Part shown: positions 1 to 9,556 of the stretch, in pieces
How the letters are laid out: each line of letters starts with the position of its first letter
Position numbering within the stretch: the stretch's first letter is position 1
Assembly (NCBI GenBank): GCA_963662155.1
Contig: OY759269.1
Span: forward strand, 1,249,501 to 1,313,500
Direction: 5' to 3'
Length of the DNA: 64,000 nucleotides
DNA from: Lamellibrachia columna
Lineage: Eukaryota; Annelida; Polychaeta; Sabellida; Siboglinidae
Position numbers and translations under genes: made by a program
Notes under the pieces: model-generated
Databases searched by the model: none
Told to the model about the DNA's origin: nothing
What the model saw: the letters and a program-made list of their open reading frames with translations, nothing else

Positions 1-102
1 ACACCGCCTCGTCGCAGTGACGGCGTCTAGCCGGCTTTACATTTACAGTTTCGCTTTCACAAATATTGGCGTATCTTGTTACACAGAACCACTCAGTTGG
101 AT
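1..102 (-). CDS. Probable second exon of a secreted/membrane protein, partial
   Basis: An open frame runs from a plausible splice acceptor (minus strand ATTATCAG, bases 103-110) off the left edge. Its first two bases complete the codon left open by the signal-peptide exon at 938-1007 (one base + two bases), giving Asp right after the signal peptide. The 34 visible residues begin DPTEWFCVTRYANIC and contain three cysteines and a cluster PARRRHC. That fits an extracellular disulfide-bonded module, but I cannot assign a family; the WxC...C...C spacing is only vaguely EMI-like. The rest of the gene lies to the left. A 34-codon open frame could occur by chance; the phase match is the main support. 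Confidence 0.35.
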
Positions 103-318
103 CTGATAATATTGTGCGGGGCTCCATTATGCAGAACATGTCCCGGGGGTATAGACCCGGAATTTCATACTCGTGTATACTATGTGGCCGTTAGCCCGCG
201 TGTCTGGCTTTGAACATTCGTGCGTGCGCTAACTGCACGCGCGCGTACTATCTAAAGAAGCGCACCCAAGCGGAACGGTTTGCGTATTTGTCATGGTGCA
301 TTAATGTTTTGCTTAACA

Positions 319-478
319 TACACACGCACGCACACACGCACACACGCACGCACGCACGCGCACACACATACACACACCACGCACACACCACGTACATCAC
401 ACGCACACGCGCGCGCGCACACGCACACGCACACACACCACGCACACACGCACGCACGCACACGCACACACACACACT
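319..478. repeat. CA/CG dinucleotide-rich microsatellite
   Basis: Irregular mixture of CACA, CACG and GCAC steps over about 160 bases. It lies in the presumed intron between the exons at 1-102 and 938-1007. Frames on both strands are open only because the repeat lacks stops. Confidence 0.9.
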
Positions 479-937
479 GGTTCAGAGACTGTGAAGCATT
501 CAGTCATATTGCAGTTACCGCCCAAAAGTTACCCGATCACATGACCCCCTGCTGTATCTAGCCAAGTATTCATTAATGTTTGTAGAGTTGAGCCAACTAA
601 GGCACGACGGACAACGGCAGCGTTCTAACACCTAATTTGCTTTAATCCCATGTAAACCTGGTACGTTCAGTAATCAATTTGATTGGACGTCAGTGAAACA
701 ACCCAGATGACGTCAATCACTCCAAAACTGCAGGGGTGTTTTTTTAACAGTCAACCACGTGGGCACATGTTTTTCACTGGTTTCAGTCATTTTCAACTAT
801 AGTACGTTGTCTTCAGCCTGGAGCTCCTTCCGTCAATTCGTAGGTGACCACCGCTCCATCTTACCAAGAATAATTAAGTTGAGAGGAAATGTATTTTAAA
901 GAGCTCCCTGACAGCAGGTGAAGTGTCACACACGTAC
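479..937. other. Intronic/unassigned sequence
   Basis: About 460 bases with no repeat, RNA gene or convincing exon that I can see. If the exons at 938-1007 and 1-102 are joined, this is part of an intron of about 835 bases. Confidence 0.4.
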
Positions 938-1007
938 CTGCATGTGCCAGTGCAGCGTAGAGTAACAACAGCGCCACAGTCGCTATTCGTCCGTGCCACG
1001 CTGTCAT
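938..1007 (-). CDS. Signal-peptide exon of a secreted or membrane protein
   Basis: Reading minus, ATG at 1007 has A at -3 and opens a 23-codon stretch: MTAWHGR, then a hydrophobic core (IATVALLLLYAALAHA), ending in an AxA cleavage motif. The frame stops at a strong donor, CAG|GTACGTG (bases 931-940), leaving one base of a split codon. A short basic n-region, a Leu/Ala core and AHA followed by a phase-1 intron is the classic first coding exon of an extracellular protein. The next exon is probably at 1-102. Nothing shows the protein's function. It is too short to be certain, but the donor falling exactly at the cleavage site makes a chance frame less likely. Confidence 0.5.
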
Positions 1008-1640
1008 GTTTGTCTTGTCCTGGTTCGACCCACGTCAACAACAGCAAACAACGACAGGTATGTCCAACGTAACAACGTTCAGTTTACGGTAGCAACTGTC
1101 GATATCAACACCCAGTCGTCTCTGTAGCAGACATGAGCCCTGCTGCCGAGCAGCGTCAGAGATAACAGCAACAGACTTGGCCTTGCGTCGTGTCAAGACA
1201 GCGACTTCGCAGCACGATTGACCCCGTTCCACTCCTCAGTCGCGGCGTTGACCTACATACCGGGTCAAAGCGACCAACGCCGCAGTCACTGCCGCCCGAC
1301 GCTTTAGAACGACGGTATCCGCTTTGCTGAAAGAAGTCGCGTTGCTTTTGAGCGCTTCTAAAAATACATAACAATGATGGATATGCTTATTCAGCTGTTG
1401 CGGATAGGCGGTAGTGGTTTTTCACGGTACAGAAATTTATATCAGCATACAGTATCCTGAAGTGCTGGAAGCAATCTAACTGATTCAAGTACATAAAAAG
1501 GGCGTTTATTCAAGCCCCTCCTGATAAGACGGTTAATGGTTTGCCCCAGAATACAGCAGACTTTTTAGCATTACCAGATCTAACGACTGAAGTCAATTCT
1601 TTCGACGATATTTGAAAAAAATAATCATTGTTTTTATTAA
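1008..1640. other. Presumed 5' flank of the signal-peptide gene; otherwise unassigned
   Basis: Upstream (minus-strand sense) of the ATG at 1007. Short open frames at about 1035-1374 (minus) have no recognisable domain. I see no clear TATA box or other promoter motif. Confidence 0.3.
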
Positions 1641-1647
1641 CTCTATT

Positions 1648-1912
1648 ATGTATGTATGTATGATTGTATGTATGTATGTATGTATGTTTGTTTGTATGTA
1701 TGTATGTATGTATGTATGTATGTATGTATGTATGTATGTATGTATGTATGTATGTATGTATGTATATATGTATTTTTGTATGTATGTATGTATGTATGTA
1801 TGTATGTATGTATGTATGTATGTATGTATGTATGTATGTATGTATGTATGTATGTATGTATGTATTTATGCATGCATGTATGCATGCATGTATGTATGGA
1901 TGCAGGCATGCA
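1648..1912. repeat. (ATGT)n tetranucleotide microsatellite
   Basis: About 65 copies of ATGT with a few interruptions (TTTG, ATATATG, TTTTTG) and a decayed right end with ATGC and ATGG steps. Open in several frames but not coding. Confidence 0.95.
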
Positions 1913-1989
1913 TGCATGAAGTTGTAGTTGCCATTTGCATTGCACAACCAAAACTTGACTGGGTAATGGAAGAATTCATAAGCTCTCGG

Positions 1990-2173
1990 AGTGGCTGCCT
2001 GTCCTGTCCATGGCTGCCTGTCCTGTTCCATGGCTGCCTGTCCTGTTCCATGGCTCCACCTTTGTTTATTTGTTTTTCGTGTATTTTTTGTTGCGTCGCT
2101 ACGGCGTGGTGACTAGGCTTGCCCCTTTGGCCTTACCCTTTGGCCTTACCCTTTGGCCTTACCCTTTAGCCTC
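1990..2173. repeat. Two short tandem repeats beside the Harbinger transposase exon
   Basis: First, a 22-bp unit (core CTGCCTGTCCTGTTCCATGG) occurs about three times at 1990-2056. Second, a 13-bp unit with core TTTGGCCTTACCC occurs about four times at 2121-2173. They lie just upstream of the transposase acceptor at 2203-2205, in the position of an intron or 5' deletion. Confidence 0.8.
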
Positions 2174-2205
2174 CCCGTTTAACCTCCCCCTTTGCGAAAT
2201 GCTAG

Positions 2206-3006
2206 ATACACGTAGCTGTCAAACAACCAGCCGACAGCGGTTCAGAGTTTTTTAACTACAAGCATTTCTTTAGTGTTTTGCTTGTAGCACTTGTAGATGC
2301 CAACTACAAGTTCCTGTATGTCAATGTAGGTGCAGCTGGGCGTGATGGCGATGCTGGAGTCTTTTCCAACTCATCACTAAAGAAAGCGTTGGACGACAAC
2401 TCTCTTAACGTACCTTCCCCCCTAACATTGGAAGGAATGACCAATAAACTACATCATCACATAGTAGGTGTTGATGCCTTCCCCCTAAGAGTTGATATAA
2501 TGAAACCATATCCTCACCGAAACCTTGACAAACCAAAGCTCATTTTCAATTACCGTCTGTCACGAGCTAGGCGTGTCGTAGAAAACGCTTTTGGCATTCT
2601 GTCAAACAGATTTAGGGTGTTCCTGACTACCATCAATCTGGCACCCGATAAAGTAACTGACATCATCCTGGCTGCTTGTTGTCTGCACAATTATTTAGTA
2701 GACACAAACAAGCACACATACATCAGTGTGCAAGACACAGAAGATAGTGAGCACAACGCGGTTGCTGGTGCCTGGCGAACCGACCCTACATTAACAGGTC
2801 TGTCTTCCAGCTCTGACAGAAACCCAACTTTAAGTGCAAAGGAACAACGAATCATGCTGACGAAATTCTTTCTGTCAGAGTCTGGAGCAGTTCCACGGCA
2901 GGACCATGGCAGGACCATGGCAGGACCATGTGGTCTCTCTTTAAAGCGACCCGGTATGTTCCTTAACCCGAATAAATGTTACCTATTCTTACATACATTG
3001 ACTTGA
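2206..3006 (+). pseudogene. PIF/Harbinger transposase (DDE_Tnp_4), C-terminal exon, 5'-incomplete
   Basis: Cut-and-paste transposase of the PIF/Harbinger superfamily (HARBI1-like). The frame begins after a pyrimidine-rich stretch and TAG acceptor (2203-2205) with IHVAVKQPADSGSEFFNYKH, the block normally preceded by the first catalytic Asp (DGxH), which is not present here. The second Asp is in LVALVDANYKFLYVNVGA (about 2288-2335). The Glu is in ARRVVENAFGILSNRFR (about 2569-2619). LAACCLHNYLV follows, as in the family. The first-Asp exon is either upstream beyond the repeats or lost. The C-terminus is odd: three 11-bp units (2897-2929) change the frame so that a stop right after VPRQDHVVSL is skipped and about 25 extra residues follow. 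It is convergent with the MADF gene, with 15 bases between the two stops. Confidence 0.85.
2897..2929 (+). repeat. 11-bp x3 repeat altering the transposase C-terminus
   Basis: GGCAGGACCAT repeated three times exactly. With one copy the frame would read VPRQDHVVSL and stop at TTTAA (about 2940). Two extra units add 22 bases, shift the frame and extend the protein to 3006. Confidence 0.9.
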
Positions 3007-3021
3007 TTTATTTCATATCTA

Positions 3022-3227
3022 TTAAAACAAATTTATATCTACACGTACAACATTCAGATTGCAGACAGTGTCTCTTCCGCCCACAAAAGGCGCCAGAAAC
3101 TGCAATCGTTCCGTCAGCCACGCTGTTCGTTTCGTAATCTGCTTACGAGCACAGCCACTAGCAGCCGTCGTCCTCGCCTTTCCGTAGCTGTTCCGGAGCT
3201 GGCGAATTTTGTTCTTCACCCAATCAC
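3022..3227 (-). CDS. Harbinger MADF/Myb-like DNA-binding protein, exon 2
   Basis: Second exon of the accessory DNA-binding gene that PIF/Harbinger elements carry beside the transposase. It starts after a very good acceptor (minus strand TCCTTTTTCAG, 3228-3238). It continues the MADF domain: DWVKNKIRQLRNSYGKA, the third helix that contacts DNA, then WLTERLQFLAPFVGGRDTV and a stop at 3022. The join to exon 1 completes one Ser codon, so the spliced product is 123 residues with no break. In the family this protein helps the transposase enter the nucleus and bind the termini. The product is short, but the domain looks whole. Confidence 0.75.
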
Positions 3228-3608
3228 CTGAAAAAGGAGATAATAAATATTTGTATTTCTCCATTTTACTAGTTACAGGCAGTCAGTTATTCAGAATTAA
3301 AACATCAACAATTTGAACCAGGGCTCTATACAAACGTGACTTAGTGTTGACTTTGGACGCCATGACATAATTCCATGGAATAGATCAACTGTAGGATTTA
3401 TTAAATAGTAAGCTATATCGCGAATAACTCGTATTCATAGGGCCTTTGGCGGCCGTGTTCAATGTATATGAAAAGGAAATTGTTTTTTGAGTACCTTCCC
3501 TGTCAAAATAAAATCAGGTCCACTGCTGGACCTGATCCAGTTGGAATCAAGATAAACTTGTCTTAAAAAAATACCGCTCACTACAGATTTTAGTTCATCA
3601 ATACTTAC
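3228..3608 (-). other. Intron of the MADF gene
   Basis: 381 bases with donor GTAAGTAT (3601-3608) and acceptor TTTTTCAG (3228-3235). No other feature was seen inside. Confidence 0.75.
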
Positions 3609-3774
3609 TACTTTGTCCGATTTCTTCACCAATACGCTGCATCGCCTGCTCTCTGAGATCCCTATTCCTAAAGGTCTCAGATCTTACGTTGTACAGGCAT
3701 GGATAGTATCCCCAGATCTCCACAAGTTTATCCTCTGCAATTGACTCGCACAGAAACACGTTGGTCGCTGCCAT
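3609..3774 (-). CDS. Harbinger MADF/Myb-like DNA-binding protein, exon 1
   Basis: ATG at 3774 opens 55 codons plus one base: MAATNVFLCESIAEDKLVEI, then WGYYPCLYNVRSETFRNRD and REQAMQRIGEEIGQS. This is the start of a MADF domain: L(V)E(I)W...PCLYN, then a second helix with W/F..I..E(I)G. The donor (GTAAGTAT at 3601-3608) is near-perfect. It joins in phase to the exon at 3022-3227. It is divergent from nothing here and convergent with the transposase, the usual two-gene layout of Harbinger elements. I chose this ATG because it is the first in frame and the domain begins a few residues later. Confidence 0.75.
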
Positions 3775-3849
3775 TTTTTTTACGGCATGTGACCGCGGTA
3801 CGTTATATCATTGGCTAGATTATTTTCGCAACTGAGCTAACAGCTCATG

Positions 3850-4026
3850 TTGCCCGCACACGAGAGAATCGCGCTTACGCGATGCTGAAAATATCAAACA
3901 CGACGGATAATCTTTCCCCCGGCTCGCGAGGCCAACTGCTGAGCTAGATCAGCCGCACACGAGCAGATCGGCCGCAAAAACGCGTCATGAGCTGGCGCCG
4001 CGCGGCCGATCCGCTCGTGTGCGCCG
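3850..4026. repeat. Subterminal repeats and inverted repeat of the Harbinger element
   Basis: CCGCACACGAG occurs at about 3853 and 3950. The segment 3949-3972 is an inverted match, 22 of 24 bases, to 4002-4025 with about 29 bases between. Harbinger ends often carry such repeats for transposase/MADF binding. I could not find the matching left terminus, so the element boundary is not proven. Confidence 0.5.
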
Positions 4027-4061
4027 GGCTTAAGCCTCTGATTGCACTACAAAAACTTGAC

Positions 4062-4531
4062 TGGTTAGTGCAAGGAGTCAAGTTAGTGCAAGGAGTCAAG
4101 TTAGTGCAAGGAGTCAAGTTAGTGCAAGGAGTCAAGTTAGTACAACGAGTCAAGTTAGTACAACGAGTCAAGTTAGTGCAAGGAGTCAAGTTAGTACAAG
4201 GAGTCAAGTTAGTACAAGGAGTCAAGTTAGTGCAAGGAGTCAAGTTAGTGCAATGAGTCAAGTTAGTACAAGGAGTTAAGTTAGTGCAAGGAGTCAAGTT
4301 AGTGCAAGGAGTCAAGTTAGTGCAAGGAGTCAAGTTAGTACAAGGAGTCAAGTTAGTGCAAGGAGTCAAGTTAGTGCAAGGAGTCAAGTTAGTACAAGGA
4401 GTCAAGTTAGTACAAGGAGTCAAGTTAGTACAACGAGTCAAGTTAGTGCAAGGAGTCAAGTTAGTACAAGGAGTCAAGTTAGTACAAGGAGTCAAGTTAG
4501 TGCAAGGAGTCAAGTTAGTGCAAGGAGTCAA
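4062..4531. repeat. 18-bp minisatellite
   Basis: About 26 copies of an 18-bp unit (TTAGTGCAAGGAGTCAAG) with G/A and G/C variants (TTAGTACAAG, CAACGAG). As 18 is a multiple of three, long frames are open on both strands, for example (LTPCTN)n on minus; I do not regard them as genes. Confidence 0.95.
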
Positions 4532-4687
4532 GCTCTTCCAGTGGTTGCCCCTTTTTCTGCCGTACAACGCCGGGCAACTCAGCCAGTATATAATACATTA
4601 TAATTTAATTTCTGACTGGTTTGTTACTTTTACTGCCGCCAGTTCACAACGAATAGTCGCAACGTTCGTTTATGAAATTATTTTGAA

Positions 4688-4691
4688 CACA

Positions 4692-4735
<44 letters not shown>
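4688..4735. repeat. (ACGC)n microsatellite
   Basis: About 12 perfect ACGC units. Confidence 0.95.
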
Positions 4736-5244
4736 CCATTCAGCTAAGATGACTGAGAGACGTAGAGATGGACGGGAGAGGTGTCGACTGTGCTGTCGCA
4801 AGGTTACATCATTCAAGACAGGTGTGAATGCTTTTCTTTTGGATCAGATATTTTAAATCTTTTCGGTCTTAATCAGATCAAATGTGATTGTTTTCATTTC
4901 ATCTTCTGGTGGTCATGTTGTTGAGAGTGGGTTAATGCCTGGCTGGGAGATGGTGACCTGCGAATCAACAGCCTACGGGGTCCGAGCCCATAAAGTGTGG
5001 GTGAACGGCACGCCTAGTCAGGTGATGTATCTTGAAGGTTGTAGCGTTTATTCCTTGTTACCATGACCACCAGATAGATAGATAAATAACTTTTTACTTA
5101 TTTATTTATTATTTTTCTTTTTTTTTTTGTATATATTTTTATTGATCCATCCATGTTTTATCTCGTTTTTAGTGCAATGTTGCTAAGCTTTGCTTTGGGC
5201 CACTTTTCATCTTTCGATGGTGTCACCAGGCCCCTGAACTTAAG
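4736..5244. other. Unassigned single-copy stretch
   Basis: A plus-strand frame from 4749 reads MTERRRDGRERCRLCCRKVT. Its CxxCC motif is reminiscent of a zinc-binding N-terminus, and a GT follows at about 4820, but nothing downstream supports a gene. Another frame at 4884-5066 is unrecognised. A short GATA run sits at 5073-5087. Confidence 0.3.
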
Positions 5245-5397
5245 TAAAAACTGCTATAATGTCAAATGATAGTTTAAGATCATCTACAAAATCCTTCATT
5301 TTTTAAATTGTTTTTCAATTTCGAGCAATAGAATGTATAAATGACAGGTAGATCTCTGATTTGACATTACATACAAATTGTTGATCATTGTAATATA
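5245..5397 (-). pseudogene. Non-LTR retrotransposon endonuclease N-terminal fragment
   Basis: On the minus strand this matches, with few changes, the 18,950-19,085 segment of the larger element of the same family: MKDFVDDLKLxFDIIA at the start of the AP endonuclease, preceded by a decayed block like SFIHFIARNLKNN. It is cut at about 5245, before the SETW motif. It directly abuts the 53-bp array to its right (its 5' side), exactly as the second copy does. Confidence 0.65.
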
Positions 5398-6560
5398 AAC
5401 TTGTGGCAGTGGTGATACGCTGGGTGGTGACACTGTTGGGAGTGTCAATCAACTTGTGGCCGTGGTGATACGCTGGGTGGTGACACTGTTGGGAGTGTCA
5501 ATCAACTTGTGGCAGTGGTGATACGCTGGGTGGCGACACTGTTGGGAGTGTCAATCAACTTGTGGCCGTGGTGATACGCTGGGTGGTGACACTGTTGGGA
5601 GTGTCAATCAACTTGTGGCCGTGGTGATACGCTGGGTGGTGACACTGTTGGGAGTGTCAATCAACTTGTGGCAGTGGTGATACGCTGGGTGGTGACACTG
5701 TTGGGAGTGTCAATCAACTTGTGGCAGTGGTGATACGCTGGGTGGCGACACTGTTGGGAGTGTCAATCAACTTGTGGCAGTGGTGATACGCTGGGTGGTG
5801 ACACTGTTGGGAGTGTCAATCAACTTGTGGCAGTGGTGATACGCTGGGTGGTGACACTGTTGGGAGTGTCAATCAACTTGTGGCCGTGGTGATACGCTGG
5901 GTGGTGACACTGTTGGGAGTGTCAATCAACTTGTGGCAGTGGTGATACGCTGGGTGGTGACACTGTTGGGAGTGTCAATCAACTTGTGGCAGTGGTAATA
6001 CGCTGGGTGGCGACACTGTTGGGAGTGTCAATCAACTTGTGGCAGTGGTGATACGCTGGGTGGTGACACTGTTGGGAGTGTCAATCAACTTGTGGCAGTG
6101 GTGATACGCTGGGTGGCGACACTGTTGGGAGTGTCAATCAACTTGTGGCCGTGGTGATACGCTGGGTGGTGACACTGTTGGGAGTGTCAATCAACTTGTG
6201 GCAGTGGTGATACGCTGGGTGGTGACACTGTTGGTAGTGTCAATCAACTTGTGGCCGTGGTGATACGCTGGGTGGTGACACTGTTGGGAGTGTCAATCAA
6301 CTTGTGGCAGTGGTGATACGCTGGGTGGTGACACTGTTGGTAGTGTCAATCAACTTGTGGCAGTGGTAATACGCTGGGTGGCGACACTATTGGGGAGTGT
6401 CAATCAACTTGTGGCAGTGGTAATACGCTGGGTGGCGACACTTTTGGGGAGTGTCAATCAACTTGTGGCAGTGGTGATACGCTGGGTGGCGACAATGTTG
6501 GGAGTGTCAATCAACTTGTGGCAGTGGTGATATGCCGGGTGGCGAAACTGTTGGGAGTGT
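5398..6560. repeat. 53-bp minisatellite (copy A), 5' of an endonuclease fragment
   Basis: About 22 units of 53 bp with the core TGGCAGTGGTGATACGCTGG. Each unit holds a perfect 6-bp stem with a 6-base loop, GACACTgttgggAGTGTC. Variants are C/A at GGC(C/A)GTGG and GGTG/GGCG. The last unit at the right end carries GCGAAACTGTTGGG instead of GCGACACTG, as does the last unit of the second array (19,086-19,935). The unit has stops in all frames, so it is non-coding. Confidence 0.95.
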
Positions 6561-6665
6561 CACTCACTCACTCACTCACTCACTCACTCACTCACTCACT
6601 CACTCACTCGCTCGCTCGCTCGCTCGCTCGCTCGCTCGCTCGCTCGCTCACTCACTCACTCACTC
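6559..6665. repeat. Compound (CTCA)n/(CTCG)n/(CTCA)n microsatellite
   Basis: Begins directly at the last TGTCACTCA of the 53-bp array. CTCA runs flank a central block of about 12 CTCG units, suggesting a block-wise conversion of A to G. Confidence 0.95.
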
Positions 6666-6829
6666 TTTGCAACATGTAAGAAAAGAAAATAAACAATAAA
6701 GTGTTGGTGGAAAGGGAGTGATACTTATATATGGTTAACACCCCAACCAATACAGTTATGCATGATACAAATACATTATCTTACAACAAATTTAAATTAC
6801 AAATCCCTAACTAATAACTAATGCCTACA

Positions 6830-7160
6830 ACATATAATGTCTGTTTATAATTATTTAGAGTTTTTCAAATTTATACATAGAAAACAGTTTTAAATGTTTG
6901 CGTGCTTCTGCAGCTAGTGATATTTTCATGCAACGAATGCCATAGTTTTACTCCACAAAATAAATGCACATTGATTTTAAGTGGGTACGCACACGATGAC
7001 TTTTGAATGTATCTTTCTGACGAGTACCATGTGTTAAAACATGTTTTGCAAATTATTCGGTATTGTGATATGCCTTATATATAATAATAGTTGTTTTAAA
7101 TTTAACTAAGTCTACACATTTCAAAACACATTGCAGTTACTAAAACAGGGTGTTGGTATG
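6830..7160 (-). pseudogene. Non-LTR RT C-terminal fragment
   Basis: Minus-strand translation contains SSCAYPLKINVHLFCGVKLW, then HSLHENISLAAEARKHLKLF and SMYKFEKL before a stop. This is the typical end of a non-LTR ORF2: (Y/F)xGxKLWxSLxxxI... followed by Kxx(L/F)KxY. The family is uncertain; it may be the same as the endonuclease fragment to its left. The AT-rich stretch 6666-6830 would be its 3' UTR. Confidence 0.55.
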
Positions 7161-7333
7161 CTCGAGTGTCTAGTCCTAGGTGACTTTTACTGCATTAAAC
7201 AATTGATACATCTCTAACTGAAGAGAACCCGGCACTCGAGTGTCTAGTCCTAGGTGACTTTTACTGCATTAAACAATTGATACATCTCTAACTGAAGAGA
7301 ACCCGGCACTCGAGTGTCTAGTCCTAGGTGACT
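7161..7333. repeat. 74-bp tandem repeat, 2.3 copies
   Basis: Units start CTCGAGTGTCTAGTCCTAGG at 7161, 7235 and 7309, and copies 1 and 2 look identical. This is a recent duplication. Confidence 0.9.
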
Positions 7334-7385
7334 TTCGAACACACAATTTCTGATGCATATTTATTCCGCTGCATACAGAAACGGC

Positions 7386-7463
7386 ATACACACTACACAC
7401 TACACACTACACACTACACACTACACACTACACACTACACACTACACACTACACACTACACAC
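7386..7463. repeat. 7-bp (CACTACA)n microsatellite
   Basis: About 11 tandem copies of ACACTAC. Confidence 0.95.
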
Positions 7464-7590
7464 AACTTAAAAAGTACTATTTTCGTTCTTATGCCTGTGG
7501 CTCGTGAATCGTGGTCGACATATGTTTCTACTTCAAGTAGAAATTTTTACTTTCTGCTTTTACTTAAAAAATGTTCTACTTGTTACAGCC

Positions 7591-7805
<215 letters not shown>

Positions 7806-8004
7806 CATTCGCGCCCGCACACACACGCCTTATAATAAATATCAGCAGTATAGCTACAAGCACTGAAGACTGGTTCAGAAGCAACGTTAGAGAGAAGTGT
7901 CATTTAACAGTCGAACAGACATAGGAATAAATAATACCCGTTTTCTGTTTGTTTTGCATGTAACAGTTGTAAACCGTCTCGACGACGGCACAAGGACGTA
8001 TTCC

Positions 8005-8105
8005 TCATGCAACATATGCATATTGTCAGCCTGTATTCCTCATGCAACATATGCGTGTTGTCAGCCAGAATGCAACATATGCGCGTTGTCAGCCAGAATG
8101 CGAGC
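8005..8105. repeat. Short tandem expansion in the family X C-terminal domain
   Basis: About three copies of a segment with core GCAACATATGCGTGTTGTCA. It encodes, on minus, the ILADNxHMLH block of the element's ORF, so the block is repeated with stops between. Confidence 0.7.
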
Positions 8106-8534
8106 GGATTTCCGCAAGACCTGCTTTTCATATAGAACAGTGAGAGTTGTTTCGTACCAGTCACTTTGCTGCTGATGTTTACAATTCGCTGCAGATTATT
8201 TTTGTCTTTCTGTCTGACGTTCCCAAACCAACTGATAAAAGAAAACGTCAGAACACTCTGGGTAAACCACTTATAGAACATGGACAAAATGGTATTATCG
8301 GTGTTAAAGAAACGAAGCTTCCTTAGACAGTATAGACGCTGCTGGCACTTGTTATACGTAGCGCTACTGTGACGGTCCCACCTCAGTCTGTTGTCAATAA
8401 TCGTACCGAGGTATTTGTATTCGCCAACTACCTCCACCTTATCTTCGTGGATGACAGTGTCAGTCTAGGATGGTCAATACATATATCTTTGGTTTTTGTT
8501 GCATTCAGACACAGACACAATTTATCACACCAAT

Positions 8535-9460
8535 CAACAAAGTCCTCTAAAACGGGACCGTGGCAAGTCTCTTCATTAAACAACAAAGTCCTCTACAACG
8601 GGACTGTGGCAAGTCTCTTCATTAAACAACAAAGTCCTCTAAAACGGGACCGTGGCAAGTCTCTTCATTAAACAACAAAGTCCTCTACAACGGGACTGTG
8701 GCAAGTCTCTTCATTAAACAACAAAATCCTCTAAAACGGGACCGTGGCAAGTCTCTTCATTAAACAACAAAGTCCTCTACAACGGGACTGTGGCAAGTCT
8801 CTTCATTAAACAACAAAGTCCTCTAAAACGGGACCGTGGCAAGTCTCTTCATTAAACAACAAAGTCCTCTACAACGGGACTGTGGCAAGTATCTTCATTA
8901 AACAACAAAGTCCTCTAAAACGGGACCGTGGCAAGTCTCTTCATTAAACAACAAAGTCCTCTAAAACGGGACCGTGGCAAGTCTCTCCATTAAACAACAA
9001 AGTCCTCTACAACGGGACTGTGGCAAGTCTCTGCATTAAACAACAACGTCCTCTACAACGGGACCGTGGCCAGTCTCTTCATTAAACAACAAAGTCCTCT
9101 ACAACGGGACCGTGGCCAGTCTCTTCATTAAACAACAAAGTCCTCTAAAACGGGACCGTGGCAAGTCTCTCCATTAAACAACAAAGTCCTCTACAACGGG
9201 ACTGTGGCAAGTCTCTGCATTAAACAACAACGTCCTCTACAACGGGACCGTGGCCAGTCTCTTCATTAAACAACAAAGTCCTCTACAACGGGACCGTGGC
9301 CAGTCTCTTCATTAAACAACAAAGTCCTCTACAACGGGACCGTGGCAAGTCTCTTCATTAAACAACAAAGTCCTCTATAACGGGACCGTGGCAAGTCTCT
9401 TCATTAAACAACAAAGTCCTCTACAACGGGACCGTGGCCAGTCTCTTCATTAAACAGCAA
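8535..9460. repeat. 46-bp minisatellite inside the family X RT
   Basis: About 20 units of 46 bp with core AAAGTCCTCTACAACGGGAC. On minus each unit reads LFNEETCHGPVLEDF, the segment that follows the RT active site. The left flank continues with the same segment and DWCDKLCLCLNATKTK; the right flank reads FSGDTVLLSLLFNEETGHGP. The array is therefore an expansion of the RT's own sequence. At 46 bp it breaks the frame. Confidence 0.9.
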
Positions 9461-9556
9461 ACTGAGTAAAACTGTGTCACCTGAGAATGTAATAAGAAAC
9501 CTATTGGGATGGGTGCTCCTGCAGTCATTAGTATACAAGATGTATAACAGGGGAGA

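Noticed and set aside
1015..1035. tRNA B-box-like GGTTCGACCC
   Set aside because: No A-box or cloverleaf can be drawn around it.
5398..6560. 53-bp array as coding expansion like the others
   Set aside because: The unit has stops in all frames and does not match retrotransposon protein; treated instead as a 5' non-coding array.
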